Positions 31,899 to 41,090 are shown, counted from the first letter of the stretch. The stretch is 43,725 nt of DNA from Actinomyces sp. (GCA_018375675.1 JAHACW010000014.1:1-43725); one strand, 5' to 3'. Numbers and translations are program-made. Notes: generated from the letters alone by a model not told the origin.

Positions 31899-32216
31899 AT
31901 GTCGTCCACCGACCAATATCTGGAGTTCGTGCTCGACCTGTTGGGCGAGCTGGACGATGTGGCGCACCGCAAGATGATGGGCGAATATGTTCTCTACTAC
32001 CGGAGCAAGGTCGTGGGTGGCATCTACGATGACCGCTTCCTGCTCAAGGTCACGCCCGCCTCCGAACGCCTCCTGCCCGAGGCCCCACGCGCCATCCCCT
32101 ACGAGGGAGCGAAGGAGATGCTCCTCGTTGAGATAGAGGACCGCGACGCGCTGTGCGACGTAGTCTCGGCCATGTGGGAGGAGCTACCTGCGCCGAAGCA
32201 GAGGAAGAAAAAGTAG
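31899..32216 (+). CDS. TfoX N-terminal domain protein
   Basis: This 105-residue cytoplasmic protein is a stand-alone TfoX/Sxy N-terminal domain. It contains YLEFVLDLLGELDDVAHRKMMGEYVLYYRSKVVGG, then DDRFLLKVTPAS and YEGAKEMLLVEIED, and a Lys-rich tail RKKK. Full-length TfoX regulates competence in Gammaproteobacteria, but single-domain forms are widespread in other bacteria and their function is unclear. The ATG at 31899 is preceded by GCGAGGA at good spacing. The gene is inserted between paralogues B and C, on the opposite strand. Confidence 0.88.
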   Translation: MSSTDQYLEFVLDLLGELDDVAHRKMMGEYVLYYRSKVVGGIYDDRFLLKVTPASERLLPEAPRAIPYEGAKEMLLVEIEDRDALCDVVSAMWEELPAPKQRKKK

Positions 32217-32220
32217 ACGC

Positions 32221-32252
32221 GGCCCCGGTCTCGTGACGACGAGGTCGGGGTC
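32221..32252. terminator. Palindrome-family terminator between TfoX gene and paralogue C
   Basis: GGCCCCGGTCTCGT pairs imperfectly with ACGAGGTCGGGGTC, with some positions pairing as G-U. It lies between convergent stops. Confidence 0.65.
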
Positions 32253-32308
32253 AGTTTTCGCTTTTCTGGAGGCAGGGGAATGGTTGAAGCCGCTCCTGAG
32301 AGAACGGA

Positions 32309-32848
32309 CTACTGCTTGTCGGTGTCGGTGTCGGTGTCGGTGTCTGCTTCCGCGCTCGCAGGGGCGGCCGCCGGAGCGTTTGCGTCTTCGGGACCGTTGG
32401 GGTTCTCGGAAGTCGCCGTCTCAACGGGACTCGCAGGGACGGCGGGCGTGGCAGTTTCTTGCGGGCTTGACGGGCGGAAGATCTCGCGCAGTCCCCACGC
32501 GAAGAAAGCAGCGACGAAGTGGTAGGGCAGCCACGCAGTCACAAGCCCCCAGCTGGGGCCGCCGAGGAAACCTCCTAGCATCACTCCCAAGAGCCATAGG
32601 ACCGCCACGTCGGAGAAGACGGCACCCATAATCGCGACAGCCTTCCACGATCCGGCCTTCTCGAGGAACTTTTTGGTGATGGCTATCAGCATCTGGAAGA
32701 AGGTGAAGAAGCCCATGAAGCCAAAGAAGTAGATCAGTGCCAGGTCCGCGAAATAGGAGAGCGGGAGCCCGACCAGGAAGATCATGTGGAGAACCAGGTA
32801 CCGGACAAAGAAGTTAACAATCCCTCGCGGGTCACGCTTATCTGTCAT
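32309..32848 (-). CDS. Small membrane protein, paralogue C of three
   Basis: This 179-residue protein starts MTDKRDPRGIVNFFVRYLVL, has four hydrophobic helices and contains GFMGFFTFFQMLIAITKKFLE and FVAAFFAWGLREIFRPS. The tail is extended by a TDTDTDTDKQ run encoded by a hexanucleotide repeat. It shares the tail-end DNA (ACGGACTACTGCTTGTCGGTGTCGG region) with paralogue A more than with B. TACGAT is six bases before the ATG. The function is unknown. Confidence 0.8.
   Translation of the reverse strand: MTDKRDPRGIVNFFVRYLVLHMIFLVGLPLSYFADLALIYFFGFMGFFTFFQMLIAITKKFLEKAGSWKAVAIMGAVFSDVAVLWLLGVMLGGFLGGPSWGLVTAWLPYHFVAAFFAWGLREIFRPSSPQETATPAVPASPVETATSENPNGPEDANAPAAAPASAEADTDTDTDTDKQ
32318..32344 (+). 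repeat. Hexanucleotide repeat (GTCGGT)4-GTC
   Basis: Four tandem GTCGGT units plus GTC, in frame at the C-terminal end of paralogue C. Each change in unit number would add or remove Thr-Asp without breaking the frame. Confidence 0.85.
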
Positions 32849-32854
32849 GCCCCC

Positions 32855-32860
32855 ATCGTA
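32855..32860 (-). promoter_or_regulatory. Leaderless-type -10 box, paralogue C
   Basis: Reverse-strand TACGAT exactly six bases before the ATG at 32848. Confidence 0.5.
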
Positions 32861-32971
32861 ACGAAACCCCTCAGGCGCAAGATCCAGCTGCCCGTGGGCC
32901 CGTGAACAGGGCCTGGACTTTCATTTCGCGCGGGGTGAAGCCCCATCCCCGAAGAGAAAATGACGCAGGAC

Positions 32972-32983
32972 TACAGTAGAAGC
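32972..32983 (+). promoter_or_regulatory. Leaderless-type -10 box of the TauE-like gene
   Basis: TACAGT at 32972-32977 is exactly six bases before the ATG at 32984. Confidence 0.55.
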
Positions 32984-33784
32984 ATGGCCAACACCGACTC
33001 CCAGCCACTCACCCTGCGCCGCATCCTCCTCGTCGTTGTAACGGGCGTCGGTGCGGGCTTCCTCTCCGGACTCTTCGGGGTGGGAGGCGGCCTCGTCATC
33101 GTGCCCGCCCTCATGGCGGTCCTGGGCATGGATCAGCGCCGCGCCTCAGCCACGTCGCTTGCCGCCATCATCGTCACCGCCGCCGTCGGCTCGGGAACAT
33201 ACGCCCTGCACGGCGAGGTCTCCTGGGCGGGCGCCGCCCTCCTCGTCGTCGGCGCGCTCGCCGGCTCCCAGATCGGCGTGTGGCTCCTGCGCCGCCTCCC
33301 TGCACCCGCGCTGCCCTGGATCCTCATCGGCTTCACCGTTTTCGTCATCGTCTCCCAATACCTGCACGTCCCCACACGCGAGGGAAACGTGTCGCTGACA
33401 CCGGCCTCATGCACCCTCATGATCCTGGTTGGCCTGTGCGCCGGCATCCTCTCCGGCCTGGTCGGTGTGGGCGGCGGATCCGTGATTGTGCCCGGCATGG
33501 AACTCGCCGTGGGAGCGGGAGACCTGATCGCGCGCGGCACCTCCCTCCTCGTCATGATCCCCACCGGCATCGCCGGCACCGTCACCAACCTGCGCCACCG
33601 TATGGTCGACCTGCGCATCGGCCTGATCGTGGGTGCCAGCGCTGCGGCCATCGCGCCCGTCGGACGCCTTGCCGCCACACTTGTGTCCCCGGGCGTGGGA
33701 GCCGTCCTCTTCAACATCTTCCTGCTGACCATCATCGCCTCGACGATCCTGAAGATGCGCCGGAAAGCACGCGCCCAGGGCTAA
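32984..33784 (+). CDS. TauE/SafE family membrane transporter (DUF81)
   Basis: The 266-residue protein has about eight membrane helices in two related halves. Each half carries the family glycine motif: GFLSGLFGVGGGLVIVPAL near residue 25 and GILSGLVGVGGGSVIVPGM near residue 160. TauE/SafE members move sulfonates, sulfite, sulfoacetate or similar anions, usually outward; no sulfur genes lie nearby, so the substrate is unknown. I chose the ATG at 32984, which has TACAGT six bases ahead; the upstream ATG at 32960 is the alternative. Confidence 0.9.
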   Translation: MANTDSQPLTLRRILLVVVTGVGAGFLSGLFGVGGGLVIVPALMAVLGMDQRRASATSLAAIIVTAAVGSGTYALHGEVSWAGAALLVVGALAGSQIGVWLLRRLPAPALPWILIGFTVFVIVSQYLHVPTREGNVSLTPASCTLMILVGLCAGILSGLVGVGGGSVIVPGMELAVGAGDLIARGTSLLVMIPTGIAGTVTNLRHRMVDLRIGLIVGASAAAIAPVGRLAATLVSPGVGAVLFNIFLLTIIASTILKMRRKARAQG

Positions 33785-33967
33785 ACGATTCCGTGCGGAA
33801 TGTGGGGAGCCTCCAGCGGGGCTAAGTGTCGTGCTCATGGAGTCGGAGGGAATAACGTGCGGAATTTGGCGGGGATCGGCGTATTTGGTTCAGGGAGGGG
33901 AGATACTGGCACGTGCTACCAGAAAGACGGCCTCTAAAATCCCCTCATTCTCAGTCTCGAACGGTTT

Positions 33968-33996
33968 TTGGAGATTAGCCGGGCATCGCTTATGAT
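33968..33996 (+). promoter_or_regulatory. Promoter of the WXG-calpain cassette
   Basis: TTGGAG (33968-33973), a 17-base spacer and TATGAT (33991-33996). The transcript would start near 34003 and carry an AAGGAGG ribosome binding site at 34017-34023. This is the best sigma-70-type promoter in the accessory region and contrasts with the leaderless type elsewhere. Confidence 0.7.
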
Positions 33997-34028
33997 GATC
34001 CGTTACCTCAGACATCAAGGAGGATGCA

Positions 34029-34325
34029 ATGAGCGACTACGCAATGAATCCAGACGACCTGAAAAATGCTGCCACCGCCCTGATTGGGGTGCGCGACAAT
34101 ATGTCGAAGGTGGAACTCGACGAATGTCGCGGTTCCGTCGACACCGGCAGCGACATGGTGAGCGCCGCCCTGTCGGAATTCGCCCGCACGTACACATCAC
34201 GTCTCCGTGCGACCGTCGACTGGATGAGCCTCATTGCTCTCGCCGTCGAATTGACGGCGCGGAGCGCGGAAGACGCAGAAGACACGAACGCAAACATTTT
34301 CGGCGAGATCCGAGCGAAACTCTGA
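34029..34325 (+). CDS. WXG100/EspC-like small protein, predicted type VII secretion partner
   Basis: This 98-residue, acidic, fully helical protein has no signal peptide or membrane helix. The layout MNPDDLKNAATALIGVRDNM, a short linker, then SDMVSAALSEFARTY and a long helix WMSLIALAVELTARSAEDAED matches ESX-type two-helix proteins (EspC/DUF2580-like) in length and pattern. There is no canonical W-x-G; Trp65 lies in the second half. It sits 16 bases before the calpain-fusion gene, which has its own W-T-G turn, so the two may form a secreted heterodimer (inference). AAGGAGG lies five bases before the ATG. Confidence 0.65.
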   Translation: MSDYAMNPDDLKNAATALIGVRDNMSKVELDECRGSVDTGSDMVSAALSEFARTYTSRLRATVDWMSLIALAVELTARSAEDAEDTNANIFGEIRAKL

Positions 34326-34341
34326 GGGGAAGGAGGACGCC

Positions 34342-35658
34342 ATGCTGAGCGATTTTCGTACGAAGTTCCCGAGAGTTCCTGGCGACGTAGCGGCCCTCGA
34401 GGGGTGCTATGACGAGCTGACAAAGCGCGCCAAAGACATCGGCATGCGCAGGCCTGCTCTTACGTCGGCGATTGGGCTGGCCTCGGGGTGGACGGGGAAA
34501 GCACGCGACGCCTTCGATACGAGCTGTCAACAGGAATACAACGAGCTCACAATATGGGAGAGCGGCACAGAGGAAGCAGCAGCCTCACTCTCGCGCTACA
34601 CGAAGGTTCTCGAAGCAGAGCTGAGGATCATCAACGAGGTACGTGCGCAAGCGAGTGAACTCTGGGCCAAGTATTGCGCGCTCCCAGACGACGCTCGCGA
34701 AGTGGAGGACGCTGATTATGCATCCGCCGTCGCATTTCTGACGTTCCTTTACGACAAAGCGCGTGACGGCATCGAAGATCAGGCCGCTATCACTGCCGCG
34801 GAACTACGCGCAGCCCTGTATTTCACGCCCGAAGATATTGAAAAACACAGCGATGGCACCGAGACCGACCTCGGCGACACTCGTACGCTCACGAAGGAGG
34901 AGATTGACGCAATCGTTGCGTCCCTCAGCGATTCCGAAAACTCCCTCATCGAGTTGCAACAGGGGCGCATCGGAGACTGCCACCTCCTTGCTTCCCTCGA
35001 GGCCTATGATCGCACTCCGGAGGGACGTGCATACCTGGCCAGCCTCATTACCGAACACAAGAACGCCAATGGAGTCGTGGACGGTTTCCTTGTTCGTTTC
35101 CCAGGCCTCAACGACGGAGAGCCGATCTTGGTGAAGGAAGTGCTGGCGAGTGGAAACAAGCACAAGGGAGGTGGCATCGACGTCGCTGCCGTCTTCGAAA
35201 TGGCATTCGTGAAGGCACACTCTGGAGGAACAAAGTCAGCGTTCCCGCACGGTGGCGTCTCGGGTAGATTCGCGACAAATACGATGGAAAAGATCAGCGG
35301 CCAGCCATCTTCTTTCCACCATGACTTCTTCTGGGGAAAGAAAGACGCGGAGCAAGCCGCGATTGACGCTGTCCGGAACGGCAAGCCTGTCGTTGCTGAG
35401 GCTTTGCCCGACTGGGCAACACCGAACAACGAAATTACCGTCACCATCGATGGGCAGTCGACAACGATCAAATTGGCCGACCAACACGTCTACACGGTTG
35501 TGGGAGCCGATGAGAACGGGGTGACGCTCGCGAACCCGTGGGGGGAAAACAGTACCCCTAGCGGTCCTGCTGCCGGCGCGGTGTTCACGATGTCATGGAA
35601 GGACTTTCACGCTCAATTTGGTGACGTCTCGGTGGGGGCAACCCCTTGGAAAAAGTGA
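34342..35658 (+). CDS. WXG-domain / calpain-like cysteine protease fusion, predicted type VII secretion effector
   Basis: The 438-residue protein has two parts. Residues 1-130 are helical and carry a WXG-type turn, SGWTGKARDAF (Trp50-Thr-Gly52). Residues about 190-435 look like a C2 (calpain) protease domain. The oxyanion Gln207 and catalytic Cys213 are in QQGRIGDCHLLASL, His382 is in DQHVYTVVGA and Asn398 is in LANPWGENS, with Trp400 following as in calpains. The triad is therefore complete. There is no signal peptide. No immunity gene follows: a terminator and the convergent fumC come next. The sequence is visibly less GC-rich than its neighbours, which hints at transfer. The role (toxin, host-directed protease) is inference. 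Confidence 0.82.
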   Translation: MLSDFRTKFPRVPGDVAALEGCYDELTKRAKDIGMRRPALTSAIGLASGWTGKARDAFDTSCQQEYNELTIWESGTEEAAASLSRYTKVLEAELRIINEVRAQASELWAKYCALPDDAREVEDADYASAVAFLTFLYDKARDGIEDQAAITAAELRAALYFTPEDIEKHSDGTETDLGDTRTLTKEEIDAIVASLSDSENSLIELQQGRIGDCHLLASLEAYDRTPEGRAYLASLITEHKNANGVVDGFLVRFPGLNDGEPILVKEVLASGNKHKGGGIDVAAVFEMAFVKAHSGGTKSAFPHGGVSGRFATNTMEKISGQPSSFHHDFFWGKKDAEQAAIDAVRNGKPVVAEALPDWATPNNEITVTIDGQSTTIKLADQHVYTVVGADENGVTLANPWGENSTPSGPAAGAVFTMSWKDFHAQFGDVSVGATPWKK

Positions 35659-35684
35659 CTGCGGCGCACCTGACAGCGTGACAT

Positions 35685-35716
35685 GGCCCCGGCCTCGTGG
35701 AAACGAGACCGGGGCC
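35685..35716. terminator. Palindromic terminator, CCGGCCTCGT family
   Basis: GGCCCCGGCCTCGT, a 4-base loop, and ACGAGACCGGGGCC (one mismatch), between the calpain fusion and fumC stops. Confidence 0.8.
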
Positions 35717-35748
35717 GTGCTCTCAGCTGCTAGCGCGCCTGAAGCAGA

Positions 35749-37158
<1,410 letters not shown>

Positions 37159-37257
37159 AGGTGGCTCCTTCGCGTAGGGCTTACGTACCTCTCTAGGATA
37201 GCGCCGCCCGCGGGTTGAGGCGTGGGGCACTCGTCCTAGTTGTGTTGTAGTCGCGTC

Positions 37258-38592
37258 CTAGTCGCGCGCGCGAGCCTCGAGATCAGCGCGGTGTAGCAGC
37301 CACCAGGCGCAGGCGCACGACAGTGCGACGAGCGAGAGCGCCAGCAGGAAGGGGGACAGCGGCATCCAGCCGTACAGGGCCGTGGCACTCACGGGCGCAA
37401 CGATCCACGTGATCGCGCCGGTTGCGTTGATGACGCCGGCGATGCCGCCCTGCTCGCGCGCGCTCACCGCCAGGGAGGCGCCCGCCGAGTAGCCGGGGGA
37501 GGCCATGCCCGAGGCGACGCCCATCGCGAACGTCGAGACTGCCAGCGCCCACAGCGATGGCGCGATCGTCAGGCATGTGAGGGCCACGAGGGCGAGCGTC
37601 ATGCCGGCGCGCAGCAGTCTGCGCGGACTCCACCCCAGGCGCGGCACGACGATCAGCTGCATGAGCATGGCTCCGGCGGCGTTGGCCAGAAGCATGAGGG
37701 CGGTGACGGACACGGCGGGCGCGGGCTGAAGTCCGCCGCGGTCCTGGACGAGGAAACCCATCGTGATCTGAACGACGCCGTTCGCGAAGTAGATGCCGAA
37801 CACCGAAGCGATCCACGGGGCGATGCGCCGGTCGGTCCACCGCACGCGCGGGGGTAGTTCGGCGGTGGTCTTCGCCCCGCTCGCGTTATCGTTCGCCGCT
37901 TCGGTCGACGAGGCCGGGGCCGCCTGCCCGGGTGGCGTGTCCTTGGCCGTCAGGTGGGGCAGGCGCCTCCTTGGGCGCGTGGAGGCTCCGTCGCGGGGCA
38001 GCCAGATGAGGGCGATGGCCAGGGCGATGAGGACAAAGACCGGGGTGGCGTGTACGGGGCCGAAAATCCACCAGGCACCCAGCGCCGACGAGACGAGGGA
38101 GCCGACCATGACGGACAAGTTGATCGCGCCGGAGAACGCGGACGTGCCGCGCACTCGCGAGGCCTCGTCGGGGGTCACCTCGGCGACGAGGGCCTGGCCC
38201 GTCGGCGGAATCGCCGCGACGGCCGCGCCGAAGAAGGGGCCGCGCGCAGCCATGATGGCGCCCGCCGCGAGGAAAGCGCCGACGTAACCGGCAGCCCGCG
38301 CCCATACGGCCGCTGAGAAGAGCGTGCCCGCCGTGAGGGCTAAGAACAGTGCCAGCAGGATGACGCGCCTGCGTCCCCAGGCGATAGAGCGGCGCCCCCA
38401 GAACTGGCTGAGCGCCGTCACTGCGGCGGCCGCCAAGGACACGGCCGCGCCCACGATCCACTCGGGCAGGTTCAGGGCGCGTGACAGGGGAGCGATCGAC
38501 ACGTTGAGCATGTTCTGCGCCGTGTACGTAAACAGTGCGATCGCCACGAGCGCGCGCAGCGTCGGATTCGTCAGCAAAGGTGATGAGGGCAC
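37258..38592 (-). CDS. Major facilitator superfamily transporter
   Basis: The 444-residue protein has about twelve membrane helices in two halves joined by a long charged loop at about 200-250 (STRPRRRLPH to PPRVRWTDRR). RTSAFSGAINLSVM and GVASGMASPGYSAGASLAV resemble drug-efflux-type MFS members, though the substrate is unknown. The GTG start at 38592 has TAGGAT five bases upstream in its own direction. The folA terminator overlaps the promoter region. The loop DNA contains one arm of the recurring palindrome (37907-37921). There is no promoter or terminator link to fumC, which is 100 bases away. Confidence 0.88.
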   Translation of the reverse strand: MPSSPLLTNPTLRALVAIALFTYTAQNMLNVSIAPLSRALNLPEWIVGAAVSLAAAAVTALSQFWGRRSIAWGRRRVILLALFLALTAGTLFSAAVWARAAGYVGAFLAAGAIMAARGPFFGAAVAAIPPTGQALVAEVTPDEASRVRGTSAFSGAINLSVMVGSLVSSALGAWWIFGPVHATPVFVLIALAIALIWLPRDGASTRPRRRLPHLTAKDTPPGQAAPASSTEAANDNASGAKTTAELPPRVRWTDRRIAPWIASVFGIYFANGVVQITMGFLVQDRGGLQPAPAVSVTALMLLANAAGAMLMQLIVVPRLGWSPRRLLRAGMTLALVALTCLTIAPSLWALAVSTFAMGVASGMASPGYSAGASLAVSAREQGGIAGVINATGAITWIVAPVSATALYGWMPLSPFLLALSLVALSCACAWWLLHRADLEARARD

Positions 38593-38608
38593 AGTGCATC
38601 CTACGACG

Positions 38609-38635
38609 AAGGCCCCGCGTGATGCGCGGGGCCTT
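38609..38635 (-). terminator. Terminator after folA
   Basis: A perfect 11-bp stem AAGGCCCCGCG with TGATG loop and its complement, 30 bases after the folA stop and just before the MFS gene's -10 box. Confidence 0.75.
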
Positions 38636-38664
38636 GCCGGACAGACGTCATAACGGGGGAGCGC

Positions 38665-39198
38665 TCAGCGCTGCACCCAGGTGCTCACCTTCCAGCGAGC
38701 ATCGCCGGAACGCTCACGCCACTCGGCGTCGCTGCGCTCCAGATCCTGGCGCCACAGCGCCGGATCCAGCGGCGGTGCGTACACGAAGGTCGACCCCTCG
38801 GGAGCGCTCGCGGCCACGTCCAGCTCCAGGTCGGTCACCACGGCCTCGTCCAGGAGGGGAAGGGTCTCGGCGTACAGCTGAGCCCCGCCCGTGATCCAGA
38901 TGTAGGGGGCCTCCGTGCGCGCCGTCTCCTTGCGTGCGATCTGAAGCGCCTCATCGACGGAGGAGACGACGAGAGCGCCCTCGGCCTCGTACCCGGGCCT
39001 GCGGGTGATGACGATGTTCGTGCGTCCCGGGAGGGCGCGCCCGAGAGCCTCCCACGAGCGGCGGCCCATGATGATCGGGCAGCCCATCGTGGACTCCTTG
39101 AAGTGCTGGAAATCAGCGGGAACATGCCAGGACATGGCCGTGCCCGTCCCGATGATTCCGTTGCAATCCTGCGCCCAAATCGCTCCCAGCTTCGTCAT
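38665..39198 (-). CDS. folA: Dihydrofolate reductase
   Basis: The enzyme reduces dihydrofolate to tetrahydrofolate with NADPH and recycles the folate oxidised by ThyA. The 177-residue protein has [34 protein letters not shown]. The conserved Trp-x-x-Pro-x-Asp-x-x-x-F holds the catalytic Asp. [26 protein letters not shown] and [28 protein letters not shown] are also typical. Its ATG overlaps the thyA stop (ATGA), showing translational coupling. Confidence 0.96.
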   Translation of the reverse strand: MTKLGAIWAQDCNGIIGTGTAMSWHVPADFQHFKESTMGCPIIMGRRSWEALGRALPGRTNIVITRRPGYEAEGALVVSSVDEALQIARKETARTEAPYIWITGGAQLYAETLPLLDEAVVTDLELDVAASAPEGSTFVYAPPLDPALWRQDLERSDAEWRERSGDARWKVSTWVQR

Positions 39199-39998
39199 AC
39201 CGCGACCGGAGCCTTGATCGTGGGGTGATGCTGGTAGTCCGTCACCGAAATGTCATCGAAGGAGTACTCGAACATCGAGGGAGCCTTCGCGAGCTCCAGG
39301 CGCGGGAACGGGTAGGGCTCGCGGCTCAGCTGCTCGCTCACCTGCTCCGTGTGGTTGGAGTAGATGTGGCAGTCCCCGCCCGTCCAAATGAAGTCGCCGA
39401 CTTCCAGGCCCGCCTGCTGGGCGAACATGTGAGTGAGTAGCGAGTAGGACGCGATGTTGAAGGGCACGCCCAGGAACATGTCCGCGCTGCGCTGGTAGAG
39501 CTGCAGCGACAGGCGGCCGTCAGCCACGTACAGCTGGAAGAACGCGTGGCAGGGTTCGAGCGCCATCTGCGGCAGGTCTCCAACGTTCCACGCGGAGACC
39601 ACCATGCGGCGCGAATCCGGGTTTGTCTTCAGCGTCTCGAGGACCTGGGAGATCTGGTCGATATGGCGGCCGTCCCCGGCGTTCCACGAACGCCACTGGA
39701 CGCCGTACACCGGGCCCAGCTCACCGTCCTCGTCCGCCCACTCGTTCCAGATGCGGATCCCGTTGTCCTGGAGCCAGGACACGTTCGAGGAACCGGAGAG
39801 GAACCACAGGAGTTCGCCGACCACCGACTTGAGGTGTACGCGCTTCGTCGTGATCAGCGGGAAGCCCTTGGACAGGTCGTAGCGCAGCTGCGCCCCAAAC
39901 ATGGAACGCGTGCCCGTGCCGGTGCGGTCACCCTTCGGGGTGCCCTCACGCATAATGCGCGCCAGCAGGTCCTCGTACTGGCGGTCGACGACGCTCAC
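39195..39998 (-). CDS. thyA: Thymidylate synthase (ThyA)
   Basis: ThyA methylates dUMP to dTMP using methylenetetrahydrofolate. The 267-residue protein has [33 protein letters not shown] and [34 protein letters not shown] carries the catalytic Cys, and [17 protein letters not shown] follows. The start is the GTG at 39998, 1 base after the osmC stop. The longer frame to 40259 lies inside osmC. The osmC-thyA-folA genes form a tight operon, with FolA recycling the dihydrofolate that ThyA makes. Confidence 0.97.
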   Translation of the reverse strand: MSVVDRQYEDLLARIMREGTPKGDRTGTGTRSMFGAQLRYDLSKGFPLITTKRVHLKSVVGELLWFLSGSSNVSWLQDNGIRIWNEWADEDGELGPVYGVQWRSWNAGDGRHIDQISQVLETLKTNPDSRRMVVSAWNVGDLPQMALEPCHAFFQLYVADGRLSLQLYQRSADMFLGVPFNIASYSLLTHMFAQQAGLEVGDFIWTGGDCHIYSNHTEQVSEQLSREPYPFPRLELAKAPSMFEYSFDDISVTDYQHHPTIKAPVAV

Positions 39999-39999
39999 G

Positions 40000-40425
40000 T
40001 CAGTTGATCCGCTCGTTCGTCCACGTGTGCGAGGCCGGCAGCGCCTGGTCGACGACCGAGTGCTCGATCGTGCAGTTGCGCTTGATTGCGGCATCGGCGC
40101 GACGCTTGAGATCCTCGATCTCCTCGTCGGACAGGGCAGACATGTCCTGGACCAGCTCGACGTCCACGTGCGTGAAACGATCATTCTGCTGGTCGTAGTC
40201 GCCGGAGACGCCGACGAACTGCTCGAAATCGTCGCCCAGGCGAGCCGCCATGCGGGCATCCGAGCTCATCGCGTTGCAGCCCGCGATCGCGAGCTTGAGC
40301 AGATCACCGGGGGAGAAGAGGCCGGGGCCATGACCGATGCGGATCTCGGCGCCGTCCTGGTTGCGGGCGACGTACTGACGCACGCCCGTACGCTGCATGT
40401 ACAGAGACTTAGGGGTATCACTCAT
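40000..40425 (-). CDS. OsmC family protein
   Basis: This 141-residue cytoplasmic protein of the OsmC/Ohr superfamily is probably a thiol peroxidase acting on organic hydroperoxides. Cys residues lie in [20 protein letters not shown] (first) and [12 protein letters not shown] (second), as expected for the reactive pair. [20 protein letters not shown] is typical of the strand-helix core. The ATG at 40425 is seven bases from CACAAT on its own strand. The gene is the first of the osmC-thyA-folA run. Placement of an antioxidant gene before thyA is not something I can explain functionally. Confidence 0.85.
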   Translation of the reverse strand: MSDTPKSLYMQRTGVRQYVARNQDGAEIRIGHGPGLFSPGDLLKLAIAGCNAMSSDARMAARLGDDFEQFVGVSGDYDQQNDRFTHVDVELVQDMSALSDEEIEDLKRRADAAIKRNCTIEHSVVDQALPASHTWTNERIN

Positions 40426-40450
40426 GGCACCTATTGTGGCGCGAAAAGAC

Positions 40451-40485
40451 CCCGCCCGCCCGAAATGCAACGCCGGGCGGGCGGG
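40451..40485 (-). terminator. GC-rich terminator with T-run on the reverse strand
   Basis: CCCGCCCGCCCG pairs perfectly with CGGGCGGGCGGG. Read leftward, the stem is followed by TCTTTT, so it terminates the DUF2505 transcript. Confidence 0.8.
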
Positions 40486-40510
40486 TTTCCTCGCAGAGCG
40501 TAGCGAAGGT

Positions 40511-40993
40511 TTAGCGATGCTCCTCCAGCCAGTTGGCGGCCAGCGCCTGCTCGCGCTCCACGACGCGGCCCAGGTGAGCCACCGCCTCCTTCTCAATGCG
40601 ACCGCCCAGCAGCGGCACGCGCACCGACACGTTGCCGGTCACGACACGAACACTTCCTGCATCGGCCGGAGCCAGCGTGGAGGTCGCCTCGACGGATACC
40701 GGGGCGCCGTCCACGGTCACGGACGTGCGCGAGGTTGCCCCGGCCTCGTTCGTCGTCCACTCCTCGGTGAAGGAAACGCGCAGATCGGACTTGACAAAGC
40801 GCGCGGCCGCCGCCGGGATCAGCTCGGGGCGCACGGTGCCCGCAAAGGACACGCGCTCACCCTCCACCGACACGGCCTGGGAACCCTCCACGACAAACTG
40901 GCCGAAGCGTCGCTCCAGGTAGGCGGGGGTCAGGTACATGGCGACGACCTCCTCGACCGTGCCCGGATACGAAATAGACTGCGTGAACTGCAT
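40511..40993 (-). CDS. DUF2505 family protein (SRPBCC-like)
   Basis: This 160-residue protein starts MQFTQSISYPGTVEEVVAMYLTPAYLERRF, the typical opening of DUF2505, an SRPBCC/START-like ligand-binding fold in actinobacteria. Later GRIEKEAVAHLGRVVEREQALAANWLEEH is the long C-terminal helix. Ligand and role are unknown. AAGGAG lies five bases before the ATG at 40993, so the longer frame to 41041 is rejected. The segment at 40737-40750 contains one arm of the window's palindrome family, encoding part of TNEAGAT. It is divergent from the histidine kinase. Confidence 0.88.
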   Translation of the reverse strand: MQFTQSISYPGTVEEVVAMYLTPAYLERRFGQFVVEGSQAVSVEGERVSFAGTVRPELIPAAAARFVKSDLRVSFTEEWTTNEAGATSRTSVTVDGAPVSVEATSTLAPADAGSVRVVTGNVSVRVPLLGGRIEKEAVAHLGRVVEREQALAANWLEEHR

Positions 40994-41078
40994 GGCTCTC
41001 CTTGCGAAAGAAGCGGCGCCGAAGCGTGTCCCGGCGCTCATTTACAACTAAGGTCCGCCCTCGCGGCCCCTCTCCCTT

Positions 41079-41090
41079 TAGAGTAGATGC
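41079..41090 (+). promoter_or_regulatory. Leaderless-type -10 box of pdtaS
   Basis: TAGAGT at 41079-41084 is exactly six bases before the ATG at 41091. Confidence 0.55.

Noticed and set aside
34029..34325. Classical type II antitoxin for the following gene
   Set aside because: The protein has no DNA-binding motif. Its two-helix layout and the WXG turn in its partner fit an export partner better, although an inhibitory role is not excluded.
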